37,628 nucleotides of DNA from Streptomyces tailanensis (lineage in GTDB: Bacteria; Actinomycetota; Actinomycetes; Streptomycetales; Streptomycetaceae). Under the pieces are notes generated by a model that was not told the DNA's origin, did not search any database, and saw only the letters and a list, made by a program, of their open reading frames with translations. This document shows positions 20,668 through 29,154 of this stretch, one piece after another. Position numbers and translations under genes: made by a program. The DNA is taken from contig NZ_VTHJ01000052.1 of NCBI RefSeq assembly GCF_008386495.1, forward strand, positions 1 to 37,628, read 5' to 3'. Numbering within the stretch: the stretch's first letter is position 1; each line of letters starts with the position of its first letter.

Positions 20668-22359
20668 ATGAGCGACCGTTGGGCTCTTGCGCCTGCTGAG
20701 GAGGGTGGGGTGGATGTCGTGCCCCTCGGTGATGGCGGGCTGCCCGCGGGGCCGGTGGCGCGGGAGTCGGACCTGGTCGTGGCTGTGCGGAGTCGGCCGG
20801 AGGTCACGCGGTGGGTGTGGGGGGCCACCGCCGAGGTGTATCCGCGTCTGCTCGCCGCGGGGGTGCGAGTGGAGCGGTGTTATGACGTCGAGGTCGCGGA
20901 GACGTTGTTGCTGGGGCACGAGGGGCGGCTGGGTGAGCCCCGGTCGGCGGCGGCCGCGCTGGCCCGGCTCCGCCACACCCCCGTCCCGCCGGATCCGCCC
21001 CTCCGCTCGGCCGACCCCGGTGCTCAGCCCTCCCTCTTCGAGCCGCGCACCGTCCACGTACCTCTGACCGACCTCCTCGACGTGTACGCGGAGCAGCAGC
21101 GGCGTCACGACGCGACGGCCCGTCCGGACCGTATGCGGCTGCTGACCGCCGCCGAGTCCGCCGGCACGCTCGTCGCCGCCGAGATGAACCGGGCGGGGAT
21201 GCCGTGGCGGGCGGATGTGCACCGGGAGGTGCTGCATGAGCTCCTCGGGGAGCGGTATGCGGGCGGTGGGGAGCCCAGGCGGCTGGCCGAGCTCGCGGAC
21301 GAGGTGTCCCAGGCCTTCGGGCGGCGGGTGCGGCCCGATCTGCCCGCCGATGTGGTCAAGGCGTTCGGTCAGGCGGGGATCAAGGTGCGGTCCACCCGGC
21401 GGTGGGAGATCGAGAGCGTGGATCATCCGGCCGTGCCGCCGCTTCTCGAATACAAGCGGTTGTATCGGATCTGGGTCGCGCATGGGTGGTCCTGGTTGCA
21501 GGACTGGGTTCGGGACGGGCGGTTTCGGCCCGAGTTCCTGTCCGGGGGGACCGTAACGGGGCGGTGGGTGACCAATGGCGGGGGCGCCCTGCAGATTCCG
21601 AAGGTTGTTCGGCGGGCCGCCGTCGCCGACCCGGGCTGGCGGCTCGTCGTCGCCGACGCCGATCAGATGGAGCCCCGGGTGCTGGCCGCCATCTCCCGCG
21701 ACCCAGGGCTCATGGAGGTCGCCGGGCGCGACAGCGACCTCTACCAGTCCGTCTCCGACCGGGCCTTCGCCGGTGACCGGGCGCAGGCCAAGCTCGCCGT
21801 GCTCGGCGCCGTCTACGGGCAGACCTCCGGCGACGGACTGAAGAACCTCGCCGCGCTGCGCCGCCGGTTCCCGAAGGCCGTCGCGTACGTCGACGACGCC
21901 GCCCGCGCGGGCGAGGAGGGACGGCTCGTACGGACCTGGCTGGGGCGTACGTGTCCACCGGCCGTCGGAGGGACGGCGGGCCCGGCGGAGGAAGCGGGCC
22001 TTCCGCAGGAGGAACCGGTCGGCTCCCCCACCACACAGGAGTGGACCCCCGGCTACGCCTCCACCAACTCCCGCGCCCGCGGCCGCTTCGCCCGTAACTT
22101 CGTCGTCCAGGGCAGCGCCGCCGACTGGACCCTGCTCCTTCTCGCCGCCCTCCGCCGCGCCCTCGCCGGCATGGCCGCCGAGCTGGTCTTCTTCCAGCAC
22201 GACGAGGTGATCGTGCACTGTCCGCAGGAGGAGGCGGAGGCGGTGGTCGCGGCCATCCGGGAGGCGTCGGAGCTGTCCGGGTGGCTGACGTTCGGGGAGA
22301 CGCCGGTGCGGTTTCCGTTCACTACGGCGGTGGTGGAGTGTTATGCGGATGCCAAGTGA
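20668..22359 (+). CDS. Family A DNA polymerase-like protein
   Basis: A 563-aa protein from ATG 20668. The C-terminal half has all three family A polymerase motifs: motif A as VVADADQMEPRVLA (Asp330), motif B as RAQAKLAVLGAVYG (Arg371, Lys375, Tyr383-Gly384) and motif C as FFQHDEVIVH (His511-Asp512-Glu513). The N-terminal part is placed where a 3'-5' exonuclease would be, but I cannot find the usual acidic ExoI DxE motif. No 5' nuclease domain exists. Databases often name this Streptomyces paralogue a bifunctional exonuclease/polymerase; I would call only the polymerase part. It is distinct in length from PolA (about 900 aa), and repair or stress synthesis is a guess. The convergent AfsR-like gene ends 10 bases after its stop. 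Confidence 0.85.
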   Translation: MSDRWALAPAEEGGVDVVPLGDGGLPAGPVARESDLVVAVRSRPEVTRWVWGATAEVYPRLLAAGVRVERCYDVEVAETLLLGHEGRLGEPRSAAAALARLRHTPVPPDPPLRSADPGAQPSLFEPRTVHVPLTDLLDVYAEQQRRHDATARPDRMRLLTAAESAGTLVAAEMNRAGMPWRADVHREVLHELLGERYAGGGEPRRLAELADEVSQAFGRRVRPDLPADVVKAFGQAGIKVRSTRRWEIESVDHPAVPPLLEYKRLYRIWVAHGWSWLQDWVRDGRFRPEFLSGGTVTGRWVTNGGGALQIPKVVRRAAVADPGWRLVVADADQMEPRVLAAISRDPGLMEVAGRDSDLYQSVSDRAFAGDRAQAKLAVLGAVYGQTSGDGLKNLAALRRRFPKAVAYVDDAARAGEEGRLVRTWLGRTCPPAVGGTAGPAEEAGLPQEEPVGSPTTQEWTPGYASTNSRARGRFARNFVVQGSAADWTLLLLAALRRALAGMAAELVFFQHDEVIVHCPQEEAEAVVAAIREASELSGWLTFGETPVRFPFTTAVVECYADAK

Positions 22360-22369
22360 CCACACCGGC

Positions 22370-25300
22370 TCACTGGTCGGCCAGTAGTTTCCGTAGCTCC
22401 CCCGCTACCGCCGAGTCCGTGCCGTCCAGGACGGTCAGGGCGCGGGTCCATTCGCTGTGAGCCTCCTCCGTTCGGCCCTGTGCTCGCAGCAGCAGGCCCC
22501 GCTGGTGGCGGGCGAGGCCGGCCACGTACTGGTCGGCGCGTCGTTCGGCGAGGTCGAGGAGGAGGGTGCAGTCGCGGTCCGCGCGGTCGGTCTCGCCCAG
22601 CTCGCGCAGGGCGCGTACGAGGCCGAGCCGGGTCTGGGCCTCGCCCTGCCAGTCCTCGTCGTCGCCGAGGACCCGCAGGCTCTGCTCGAAACTGCGTACG
22701 GCGGCGGCCGGCTCGCCGAGTCGGAGGTGGGCGTAGCCGATGTTGCAGTGCGCGGTGTGCCGTACGACGACGCTGTCGGCGATCTCGCCGAGGGCCAGGC
22801 TCCGTTCGTGGTGGGCGATGGCGGCCCGCGCGTCGGTGTGCTTGTACAGGTTGCCGAGGTGGCTGAAGGTCACCGCCTCGCCGTACGGGTCGCCGAGTTG
22901 CCGGGACAGTTCCAGGCTCTGCCGCAGCGTCTCCTCGCTCTCCTCGTACCGGCCGAGACTCTCCAGTACGAGCCCCCGGTTGTTCAGACACCGCCGGACG
23001 CAGGACACGACCCCTAGCTTCCGCCACAGCGTCAGGCCCTGGTCGTTGAGGTCGAGCGCCTCCGAGGTCCGGCCGGACATGAAGTGCAGCCCTGCCCGGT
23101 CGGTCAGCGCGAACGCCTCCGCCTCGTCGTCCCCCAGCGACCGCGCGACCTCCAGGGCGATCCGCCCGAGGACGTCCAACTCGGCGAGCCGGCCGCCGCG
23201 GTGCAGATACGGGAAGAGGTGCCGGACGAGGGCGGGGATGTGGGCCGCCGTCGTACTGTCCGCGCGGCGTGCGCAGCGGTCCACCAGGGCGACGATGCCG
23301 GGGAGTTCGCGGTCGCCCCAGGCGAAGGCCTCCTCGGCTGTGGCGAAGGGGGCCTCCATGACCGCCGGGCCTGTCGGGCCCGCCATGGCCGCCGGGTCGG
23401 CCATGGCGGTCGTGCCGAGTCGTTCGTCGCGTTCGTAGCCCGGGGGGAGCAGTACCAGCAGGCTCTGGCGGGCGCGTACGGCATACCAGCGCAGGGCCTG
23501 TTCGACCGCCTGCGTGGCCTCGGTCGGGCCGGCCGTGTCGGCAAGTTCGCGGGCGAAGTGGCGTACGAGGTCGTGGGGTTCGTAGCGGCCGTACGTCGTC
23601 TCCTCAAGCAGGGCCACGTCGACGAGGCGGTCGAGCGCGGCCTCGGCGCGGGGCTCGTCGGTGCCGGCCAGGCGGGCGAGGAGGGGGGCGCCGTACGCGG
23701 GCAGGTCGAGGGCGCCGATGAGGCGCAGGGCGCGGGCCGCGTCGCGGTCGGTGTCGCGGCCGGAGGCGCGCAGGGCGTCGTGGGCGACGGCGAGGGAACG
23801 GCGGACGCTCAGGTCGTCGTATTCGAGATGGCGCAACCTGCCGTCTGTGGCAGCTAGTTGACCTGCCAGCGTGTCCGGGGTGAGTGCCCGGCGGGCGGCG
23901 AGGCGGGCCGCGACCACGCGCAGGGCCAGCGGGAGGCGGCCGGTGAGTTCGACCAGGGGGTGCGCGGCGTCGAGTCCCGCCGCCCTTCCCGACGCGGCCC
24001 GCAGCAGCGCCGCGCTCTCGTCGTCCGACAGCGGGGCGAGCGGGAAGCGGTGGGCGCCGTCCAGCGCGGTGAGCGGCGAACGGCTCGTCACGATCACCAC
24101 GCAGCCGGCGCCGGCCGGGAGCAGGGGGCGGACCTGGGCGGCGTGTGCGGCGTCGTCCAGGACCAGCAGGGTGCGGGTCGGGGCGAGGGTGGAGCGGAGC
24201 AGAGCCGCTGCCGCGTCGGGGTGGTCGGGGATGCGGCGGGGGTCCGTGCCGAGGTCTCGCAGGAGTGAGGCGAGGGCTTGGGTGGGGGTGAGGGGGGTCA
24301 TGCCCGGGGTGGCGCCGTGCAGGTTGATGTAGAGCTGGCCGTCGGGGAAGTGGTCGGCTAGTTCGTGGGCCAGGTGGAGGGCGAGGGCGCTTTTGCCTAC
24401 GCCGGGCATGCCGCTCAGTACGACCGTGATGGCTGGGTGCCTGATAGCTCGGGGGGTGCTGTCGGTTGGCGAGTGCGGGCTGTCCGTGGCTTGTCGCGCA
24501 GTTCCCCGCGCCCCCGACTTGGCGAGGTCGTCCTTGGCTCCAAGCACACCGCGCAGTTGGGCCAGCACATCCTCACGGCCCGTGAAATGGGCTGGCGGCG
24601 GGGGGAGCTGGGCCGGGCGAGGGGGCTCGGCGGATGCGGCGCCTTCGCGCGTCTCCGGTTCGTTCTCCCGGGCCCCCTGTTCCCGGAGGATCTCCAAGTG
24701 CGCCTCTCTCACCGCCGGCCCCGGTTCCACGCCCAGCTCGTCCAAGAGGCGGGCGCGCAAGTCGCGGTGGACGGCCAGGGCCTCTGCCTGGCGGCCCGTG
24801 CGGTGGAGGGTGAGCATCAGCAGGCGGTGGAAGGCCTCCCGCAGCGGATGCCCGGCGACCAGGGCGGCCAGTTCGGGGGCGAGGGCGGCGAGGGCGGTGG
24901 TGCTCTCAGGGCCCCGCGCCAGGTGGAGTTCGGCGTCGTAGCGGCGTTCCAGGAGCAGCAGGCGTGCCTCCTCCAGTCGTTGCACGAACGCCTGTGCGCC
25001 GAAGTCGGCCACCGGGAGGCCGCCGAGGGGCGTTCCGCGCCAGAGGGCGAGCGCGGCGGTGGACTCGCGTACCGTCCGCGCCCAGTCACGCGCGGCGTGC
25101 GCGGCGCGCGCGGCCACGGCGTGCGCCTCGAAGACGCGGACGTCCAGCTCGCCCTCGCCGACCCGGAGCAGATAGCCGGGCGGTACCGCGCGCAGGCGCT
25201 CGGGGTCGTCCAACAGGCGGCGCAGCCGGGTGACATGGTTCTGCAGGGAGGCCTGCGCGGACGGGGGCGGTGCCGCGTCCCACAACACGTCCTTCAGCGC

Positions 25301-25459
25301 GTCCACCGAGACGACCCGCCCGGGTTCGAGCAGCAGCGCCACGAACAGGGCGCGCATCTTGCCGCTGCCGACCGGGCGTACGCCGACGCCGACACCATCC
25401 GTCTCGGCGTCGTAGAGAACCGGCGGACCCAGCAGTCCGAACCGCAGCCCGTCCCGCAT
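22370..25459 (-). CDS. AfsR/SARP-type regulator with NB-ARC and TPR domains
   Basis: A 1029-aa multidomain regulator. Residues about 1-100 are the OmpR-like winged helix of SARPs (LRFGLLGPPVLYD, SLQNHVTRLRRLLDD) and 100-260 the bacterial transcriptional activation domain (GQ-type ending LLDELGVEPGPAVREAH). An NB-ARC ATPase follows, with Walker A GMPGVGKSA at 350-358 and Walker B TLLVLDDA at 430-437. The last 250 residues are TPR repeats (CLNNRGLVLESLGRYEESEE, AHCNIGYAHLRLGEPAAAVR). AfsR relatives activate secondary metabolism or differentiation genes. No biosynthetic cluster is adjacent, so the target may be distant. The linker at about 311-340 contains a translated dispersed repeat. Confidence 0.93.
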   Translation of the reverse strand: MRDGLRFGLLGPPVLYDAETDGVGVGVRPVGSGKMRALFVALLLEPGRVVSVDALKDVLWDAAPPPSAQASLQNHVTRLRRLLDDPERLRAVPPGYLLRVGEGELDVRVFEAHAVAARAAHAARDWARTVRESTAALALWRGTPLGGLPVADFGAQAFVQRLEEARLLLLERRYDAELHLARGPESTTALAALAPELAALVAGHPLREAFHRLLMLTLHRTGRQAEALAVHRDLRARLLDELGVEPGPAVREAHLEILREQGARENEPETREGAASAEPPRPAQLPPPPAHFTGREDVLAQLRGVLGAKDDLAKSGARGTARQATDSPHSPTDSTPRAIRHPAITVVLSGMPGVGKSALALHLAHELADHFPDGQLYINLHGATPGMTPLTPTQALASLLRDLGTDPRRIPDHPDAAAALLRSTLAPTRTLLVLDDAAHAAQVRPLLPAGAGCVVIVTSRSPLTALDGAHRFPLAPLSDDESAALLRAASGRAAGLDAAHPLVELTGRLPLALRVVAARLAARRALTPDTLAGQLAATDGRLRHLEYDDLSVRRSLAVAHDALRASGRDTDRDAARALRLIGALDLPAYGAPLLARLAGTDEPRAEAALDRLVDVALLEETTYGRYEPHDLVRHFARELADTAGPTEATQAVEQALRWYAVRARQSLLVLLPPGYERDERLGTTAMADPAAMAGPTGPAVMEAPFATAEEAFAWGDRELPGIVALVDRCARRADSTTAAHIPALVRHLFPYLHRGGRLAELDVLGRIALEVARSLGDDEAEAFALTDRAGLHFMSGRTSEALDLNDQGLTLWRKLGVVSCVRRCLNNRGLVLESLGRYEESEETLRQSLELSRQLGDPYGEAVTFSHLGNLYKHTDARAAIAHHERSLALGEIADSVVVRHTAHCNIGYAHLRLGEPAAAVRSFEQSLRVLGDDEDWQGEAQTRLGLVRALRELGETDRADRDCTLLLDLAERRADQYVAGLARHQRGLLLRAQGRTEEAHSEWTRALTVLDGTDSAVAGELRKLLADQ
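24474..24515 (-). repeat. Dispersed repeat within the AfsR-like gene
   Basis: GGCTTGTCGCGCAGTTCCCC followed by GCGCCCC matches the core of the common Streptomyces repeat. It is translated as part of the linker before the NB-ARC domain and keeps the frame. Confidence 0.6.
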
Positions 25460-25766
25460 AGAACCCGCCCGCTGCCTTCCCGCACCGCCGAACCGGGCCC
25501 GCCCCGCGGCGACTTCACCGCCGCCTCCCGTACGGCTCCCCGTGGAACCGTTGGGCTCATGTTAGCGATCCGTTGGCGGGACCTGATGTGATCACTTCAT
25601 CGGATCCGGCGCCGACGGCGCACGCGTACTACGCGTAGCTCGGGGGAGTGCCGCCGCCGCTGCCGGATCCGAAAAACCGCACAAAGCGCTGTGCCCCGGT
25701 CGGTGGAGGTGAACGACCGGGGCACAGCGCTTCGTGCGTGGGAGAAGTCGCTGTCGGGTCGGAGTG
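25460..25766. other. Intergenic region between the AfsR-like and glycosyltransferase genes
   Basis: These 307 bases contain no credible gene. They hold the AfsR-like promoter region, a pair of inverted 10-bp arms CGGATCCGGC and GCCGGATCCG (25601-25610, 25662-25671) and the terminator at 25684-25732. I recognise no promoter boxes. Confidence 0.55.
25684..25732 (-). terminator. Terminator of the glycosyltransferase gene
   Basis: AAGCGCTGTGCCCCGGTCG (25684-25702) pairs perfectly over 19 bp with 25714-25732 across an 11-base loop. It lies 35 bases after the glycosyltransferase stop on the minus strand. Confidence 0.88.
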
Positions 25767-26684
25767 TCAGAGGATCGGCGGCCGGCCCAGCCGCGTGAGG
25801 TGCCACACCGTCCGCCAGCGCATGGGCCGTCGCTCGCCGCCCGATGTGCGCCAGCCCTCCGTGAAGCCGCCGAACCATGCGCGCAGTCCGGCCGCCGAGC
25901 GCACCCGCAGCAGGGTGATGAGCACCCATACGCCCAGGTGGACGGGGATGAGGGGCAGCGGAAGCCAGCGGCGGGCGAGCCAGACGCGGTTGCGGGCGTT
26001 CACGCGGTAGTAGATGGCGTGGCGGGCCGGTGAGGTCTTCGGGTGCTGGAGGAGGAGTTCGGGCGCGTAGAGCACGGTCCATCCGGCGTCGACGGCCCGC
26101 CACGCGAGGTCGGTCTCCTCGTGCGCGAAGAAGAACTCGGCGGCCCAGTCGCCCGTTTCGGCGAGCATGGCCATGGAGAGGGCGTGTCCGCCGCCGAGGA
26201 AGCCGGTGACCGGGCCGCCCCGCATCGGGTCCTTCGCGCCGACCCTCGGCACGTGCCGCCGCTGGGTCTCGCCGTGTTCGTCGGCGATCCGGAACCCGAC
26301 GATCCCAAGCCGGGGGTCGGCGGCGTACAAGTCCCGTACCCGGCGCAGCACATCGGGATCGACGAGCAGGCCGTCGTCGTCCAGCTCGACGACGGCGTCG
26401 ACGTCCCCGAACTCCCGCAGCCGCTCGATGGCCACGTTGCGGCCGCCGGGGCAGCCGAGGTTCTCATCCACCTCGATGGGCGTGACCTCGCCGGTCAGAC
26501 CGAGCCGTTCCGCGAACTCGGGCAGCGGGCAGCCGTTGCCCACGATCACGATCCGCTCGGGCGCCACGTCCTGCTTGGCCACGGAGGTGAGCAGCGCGTC
26601 CACCTCGGCGGGCCGGTTGCCCATCGTCACCACGGCGACAGCGACCCGAGGCCCCGCCTCCAGCACGACACCCACCCCATCCAC
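25767..26684 (-). CDS. Family 2 glycosyltransferase
   Basis: A 305-aa enzyme of GT2 (GT-A fold): VAVAVVTMGNRPAEVDALLT at the start, the nucleotide-sugar region ENLGCPGGRNVAIE and the metal-binding DDD at about 102-104 in VVELDDDGLL. HEETDLAWR near 192 probably supplies the base. Near 237-262 a hydrophobic stretch (LPLIPVHLGVWVLITLLRV) suggests membrane association. Donor and acceptor are unknown; relatives add sugars to cell-wall or surface polymers. It is divergent from the DUF6000-like gene. Confidence 0.88.
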   Translation of the reverse strand: MDGVGVVLEAGPRVAVAVVTMGNRPAEVDALLTSVAKQDVAPERIVIVGNGCPLPEFAERLGLTGEVTPIEVDENLGCPGGRNVAIERLREFGDVDAVVELDDDGLLVDPDVLRRVRDLYAADPRLGIVGFRIADEHGETQRRHVPRVGAKDPMRGGPVTGFLGGGHALSMAMLAETGDWAAEFFFAHEETDLAWRAVDAGWTVLYAPELLLQHPKTSPARHAIYYRVNARNRVWLARRWLPLPLIPVHLGVWVLITLLRVRSAAGLRAWFGGFTEGWRTSGGERRPMRWRTVWHLTRLGRPPIL

Positions 26685-26772
26685 GACCGGTTACGGCGGG
26701 GATGCTAGTCGTTCATGTCAAGGACTACTTAAGGACTCTTCAAGTACGCCGCTGGGGACGGCGATTCGCCCG

Positions 26773-26820
26773 GCCGGGATCTGCGCTTGCCGGATCCACG
26801 CTCGCCGGGATCTACGCTTT
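26773..26820 (+). repeat. Three imperfect tandem repeats of 15-17 bp
   Basis: GCCGGGATCTGCGCTT (26773-26788), GCCGGATCCACGCTC (26789-26803) and GCCGGGATCTACGCTTT (26804-26820) follow one another directly upstream of the start at 26825. No Shine-Dalgarno separates them from the ATG. Confidence 0.7.
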
Positions 26821-26824
26821 CGCC

Positions 26825-27499
26825 ATGACCGCCCGGAGAGAACCGCACACGTCGAGTGGTCTGCTCGGGACCCCGGAGGAGGAGGCCGCGTACTGGCACG
26901 CCGTACGGCGCTACGTCCTCCCCCGCGCCGACCGACGGAGCATCGGCCGCTACGGCGAGTTGCTGAGCGGCCGTTACCGCCGGTTCGAGGGAGCCACCCG
27001 CAGGCGCTTCCTGCACCCTCTGCTCGTCGACGCCTCGTCGATCACGGACGCCGACCTGAACCTCCTCCTCTCCTTCGGTTGGCGGCCCCGCCTCACCGCC
27101 GCCTGGCTGATCGGCGTGTCCCGGCGGACCTCCTACCGGACCCGTATCGGCGAACTGCTGCTCGACAGCGAGGTGGTGTACGCGGGACTGGGGTACTGCT
27201 TCGCCCTGGCCCGTTTCGGGACCGAAGAGGACGCCGAGATCCTCACCGCGTACCTGAACCGCTATCTGCCGCGCACCGACCTCCACTACGACCAGCCGGT
27301 CGCCCTGGGTGCCCTCCTGCGCCTCGACAGCCGACTCGGTACGGCCCACGCGGCACCCTTCACGGAACCCGGCGGCCTCTTCGACCGCTGGGTGGACGGC
27401 GTCGCGCTCATGGGCTACCGCTCGAACCCACCGGCCCAGGAGCAGGCCGCCATGGACGAGATGTGCGACTTCGCCGACGGCTGGACCCTGCCGGGCTGA
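26825..27499 (+). CDS. DUF6000-like protein, unknown function
   Basis: A 224-aa protein from ATG 26825. It reads EPHTSSGLLGTPEEEAAYWH, then TRRRFLHPLLVDASSITDAD and RLTAAWLIGVSRRTSYRTRI. A helical repeat-like second half carries YLNRYLPRTDLHYDQPVALG and ALLRLDSRLGTAHAA. This resembles DUF6000 proteins of Streptomyces, recalled from memory; no function is established. The frame remains open to 26702, but that part consists of the tandem repeats and promoter region. No signal or membrane segment is present, so it is probably cytosolic. Confidence 0.75.
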   Translation: MTARREPHTSSGLLGTPEEEAAYWHAVRRYVLPRADRRSIGRYGELLSGRYRRFEGATRRRFLHPLLVDASSITDADLNLLLSFGWRPRLTAAWLIGVSRRTSYRTRIGELLLDSEVVYAGLGYCFALARFGTEEDAEILTAYLNRYLPRTDLHYDQPVALGALLRLDSRLGTAHAAPFTEPGGLFDRWVDGVALMGYRSNPPAQEQAAMDEMCDFADGWTLPG

Positions 27500-27507
27500 A
27501 GCCCCCG

Positions 27508-28920
27508 TCAGGCCCGCAGCGGATTCGCCCGTACCGCCGCCATCAGGTACCAGGCCGTCGCGCCGGTGTGCCGGTACGGGTAGTAACCGAAGCCGAAGCC
27601 GGTATCGAGGGGGCTGGTGGCGGAGACGACGCCGGAGCGTTCGGGCAGGGTACGGCCGCCCACGGTCTGGCCGGTGCCGAGGAGGTCCTGGGCGCGTTCG
27701 ATGGAGTCGAGGAGCCGCCGGGCACGCGCCTCGTCGCCGCGTGCGCCCCGGTCGCGCAGGGCGAGCGCGAGATGGGCGGTTCCCTCGAACCACACGCCGT
27801 TGCGGTTCGGCTTCGGCTGGAACTCGGCGATCGGCGCGTCCTCGTTCGCGACGAGACTGGCCGAGCTGAAGGTGACACCCGCGTACGACTGCCCGGCCGG
27901 CACCGTGCTGTTGCGCCGCTCGGCGTGGTCCAGGACGGCCAGTTCGGTGGCCGCCCAGTCCAAGGACCTGGAGTACCGGTTCGAGTCGAGGGCGAGGTGG
28001 GTCCAGGTCTGGGTGTCCTCGGGGATGGGGGACTTGTTGATGGTCACCCCGTCGTTGGTGCCCGTGTAGAAGAAACCTCCTGACGAGCCCTGCCCCTGGG
28101 TCGGCTCCCACATGCCCTTCACGAACGCCTCCGCACGCGCCCGCCGCTCCCACCACACCCGGTCCCCGGTGAGCCGGGCGAGCCGTCCGAACAGGCAGAT
28201 CAGGTCGGTGTTGTGCTCGGTCGAGGTGAACGGCAGCTTCTCGTTCGCCCCGTTGACGCCGAACTTGTAGCCGCCGAGGGGCTCGTCCGTACGGCCGGTA
28301 CGCTCGATCCACTCCCCGATCCGCACCGCCGCGGCCAGGAAGCGCCGGGCCCTGGTCCGCCGGGCCAGCGCGCTCAGCGCGATCCCGGCCCAGGCCATGT
28401 CCCCGACTGCCGTACCCGTGAAACCGAACTGGGTGCCGACGTTGACTGTCCCGTCCGCCCGCACGAACCCGTCCGGCTGCGGCACCCCGTCGAAGGAGAC
28501 GTACGGCCCGACGTTGTACGCCTGGCGCAGCCGGCCGTCGTCGTACGCCGGGTCGTGCTCCTGGGCGTAGATCAGCGCGTCCCCGAGTGCCACGGCCCTG
28601 GCCTGCCCGTCCGCCGTCCGTACGGCGAGGTGGGCGAGGATCGCCAGCGCGTTGTCGTACGTGAACGCCGTGCTGAACAGGCCCGCCTGGTCGGTGTAGC
28701 TCTGGGTGAGGCGGATGTCGCCGTGGTCCGGGTAGGCGTCCATGGCGGCGGCAAGGAAGGCCTGCCCGCGACGCCGGGCGGAGGCCCCGGCCGCTCGGGG
28801 CACCGCCGCGTGGGCCGGGGCGGAGCCGAGGGCGGTGAGCGCCGCCGCGACCCCGAGGCCGGTGCCGAGGAGCGTGCGGCGGCTCAGTGCCGGGCCTTGT
28901 CTGACGGTCCTGCCGGTCAT
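27508..28920 (-). CDS. Tat-exported protein, probable glycoside-hydrolase-like (six-hairpin type)
   Basis: A 470-aa protein from ATG 28918-28920, with GGGAGACCC upstream. The N-terminus is a Tat signal (SRRTLLGTGLGVAAALTALG, then APAHA as cleavage region). The mature part has repeated helical hairpins and aromatic motifs (SYTDQAGLFSTAFTYDNALA, GYKFGVNGANEKLPFTSTEH, NGVWFEGTAHLALALRDRGA, GFGFGYYPYRHTGATAWYLM), which suggest an (alpha/alpha)6 barrel as in polysaccharide-acting enzymes. I do not recognise the exact family and no catalytic pair can be defended. A perfect LacI-type operator lies 15-28 bases upstream, which supports a sugar-linked role. A longer frame to 28992 has no signal at its start. 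Confidence 0.78.
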   Translation of the reverse strand: MTGRTVRQGPALSRRTLLGTGLGVAAALTALGSAPAHAAVPRAAGASARRRGQAFLAAAMDAYPDHGDIRLTQSYTDQAGLFSTAFTYDNALAILAHLAVRTADGQARAVALGDALIYAQEHDPAYDDGRLRQAYNVGPYVSFDGVPQPDGFVRADGTVNVGTQFGFTGTAVGDMAWAGIALSALARRTRARRFLAAAVRIGEWIERTGRTDEPLGGYKFGVNGANEKLPFTSTEHNTDLICLFGRLARLTGDRVWWERRARAEAFVKGMWEPTQGQGSSGGFFYTGTNDGVTINKSPIPEDTQTWTHLALDSNRYSRSLDWAATELAVLDHAERRNSTVPAGQSYAGVTFSSASLVANEDAPIAEFQPKPNRNGVWFEGTAHLALALRDRGARGDEARARRLLDSIERAQDLLGTGQTVGGRTLPERSGVVSATSPLDTGFGFGYYPYRHTGATAWYLMAAVRANPLRA

Positions 28921-28934
28921 GGGTCTCCCTAGCT

Positions 28935-28948
28935 TGAGAGCGCTCTCA
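28935..28948. promoter_or_regulatory. LacI-type operator upstream of the Tat-exported protein
   Basis: TGAGAGCGCTCTCA is a perfect 14-bp palindrome with the central CG typical of LacI/GalR regulators. It resembles the CebR site TGGGAGCGCTCCCA of Streptomyces. It lies 14 bases upstream of the start codon. Confidence 0.8.
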
Positions 28949-29045
28949 CGCAGCTGCGCGCTCATTGTGCTGGTGCTCCCGGGGCGGGTCAACGCTCATG
29001 ACGTTCAAGCACATTGAAGAAGATGGGAGAGGATGGGGAGACGCG

Positions 29046-29080
29046 GGCGTCCCGCGCACTCTGTCGGTGCGCGGGACGCC
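29046..29080 (-). terminator. Terminator of the carbonic anhydrase gene
   Basis: GGCGTCCCGCGCAC and GTGCGCGGGACGCC form a 14-bp perfect stem with a seven-base loop, about 75 bases after the carbonic anhydrase stop. Confidence 0.85.
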
Positions 29081-29154
29081 GTCCGGGCTCCAGGGCCCTC
29101 CGGCGCGCGGACTCCGCGACGCGGACCCGGTGACCCGGTCCCGGAGCGGCGAGG

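Noticed and set aside
22370..25459. AfsR-like regulator taken as a sign of a biosynthetic gene cluster.
   Set aside because: No polyketide, peptide, terpene or tailoring genes are found on either side.
26167..28083. 638-codon plus-strand frame across three genes.
   Set aside because: It crosses real genes on both strands and has no coding periodicity of its own.
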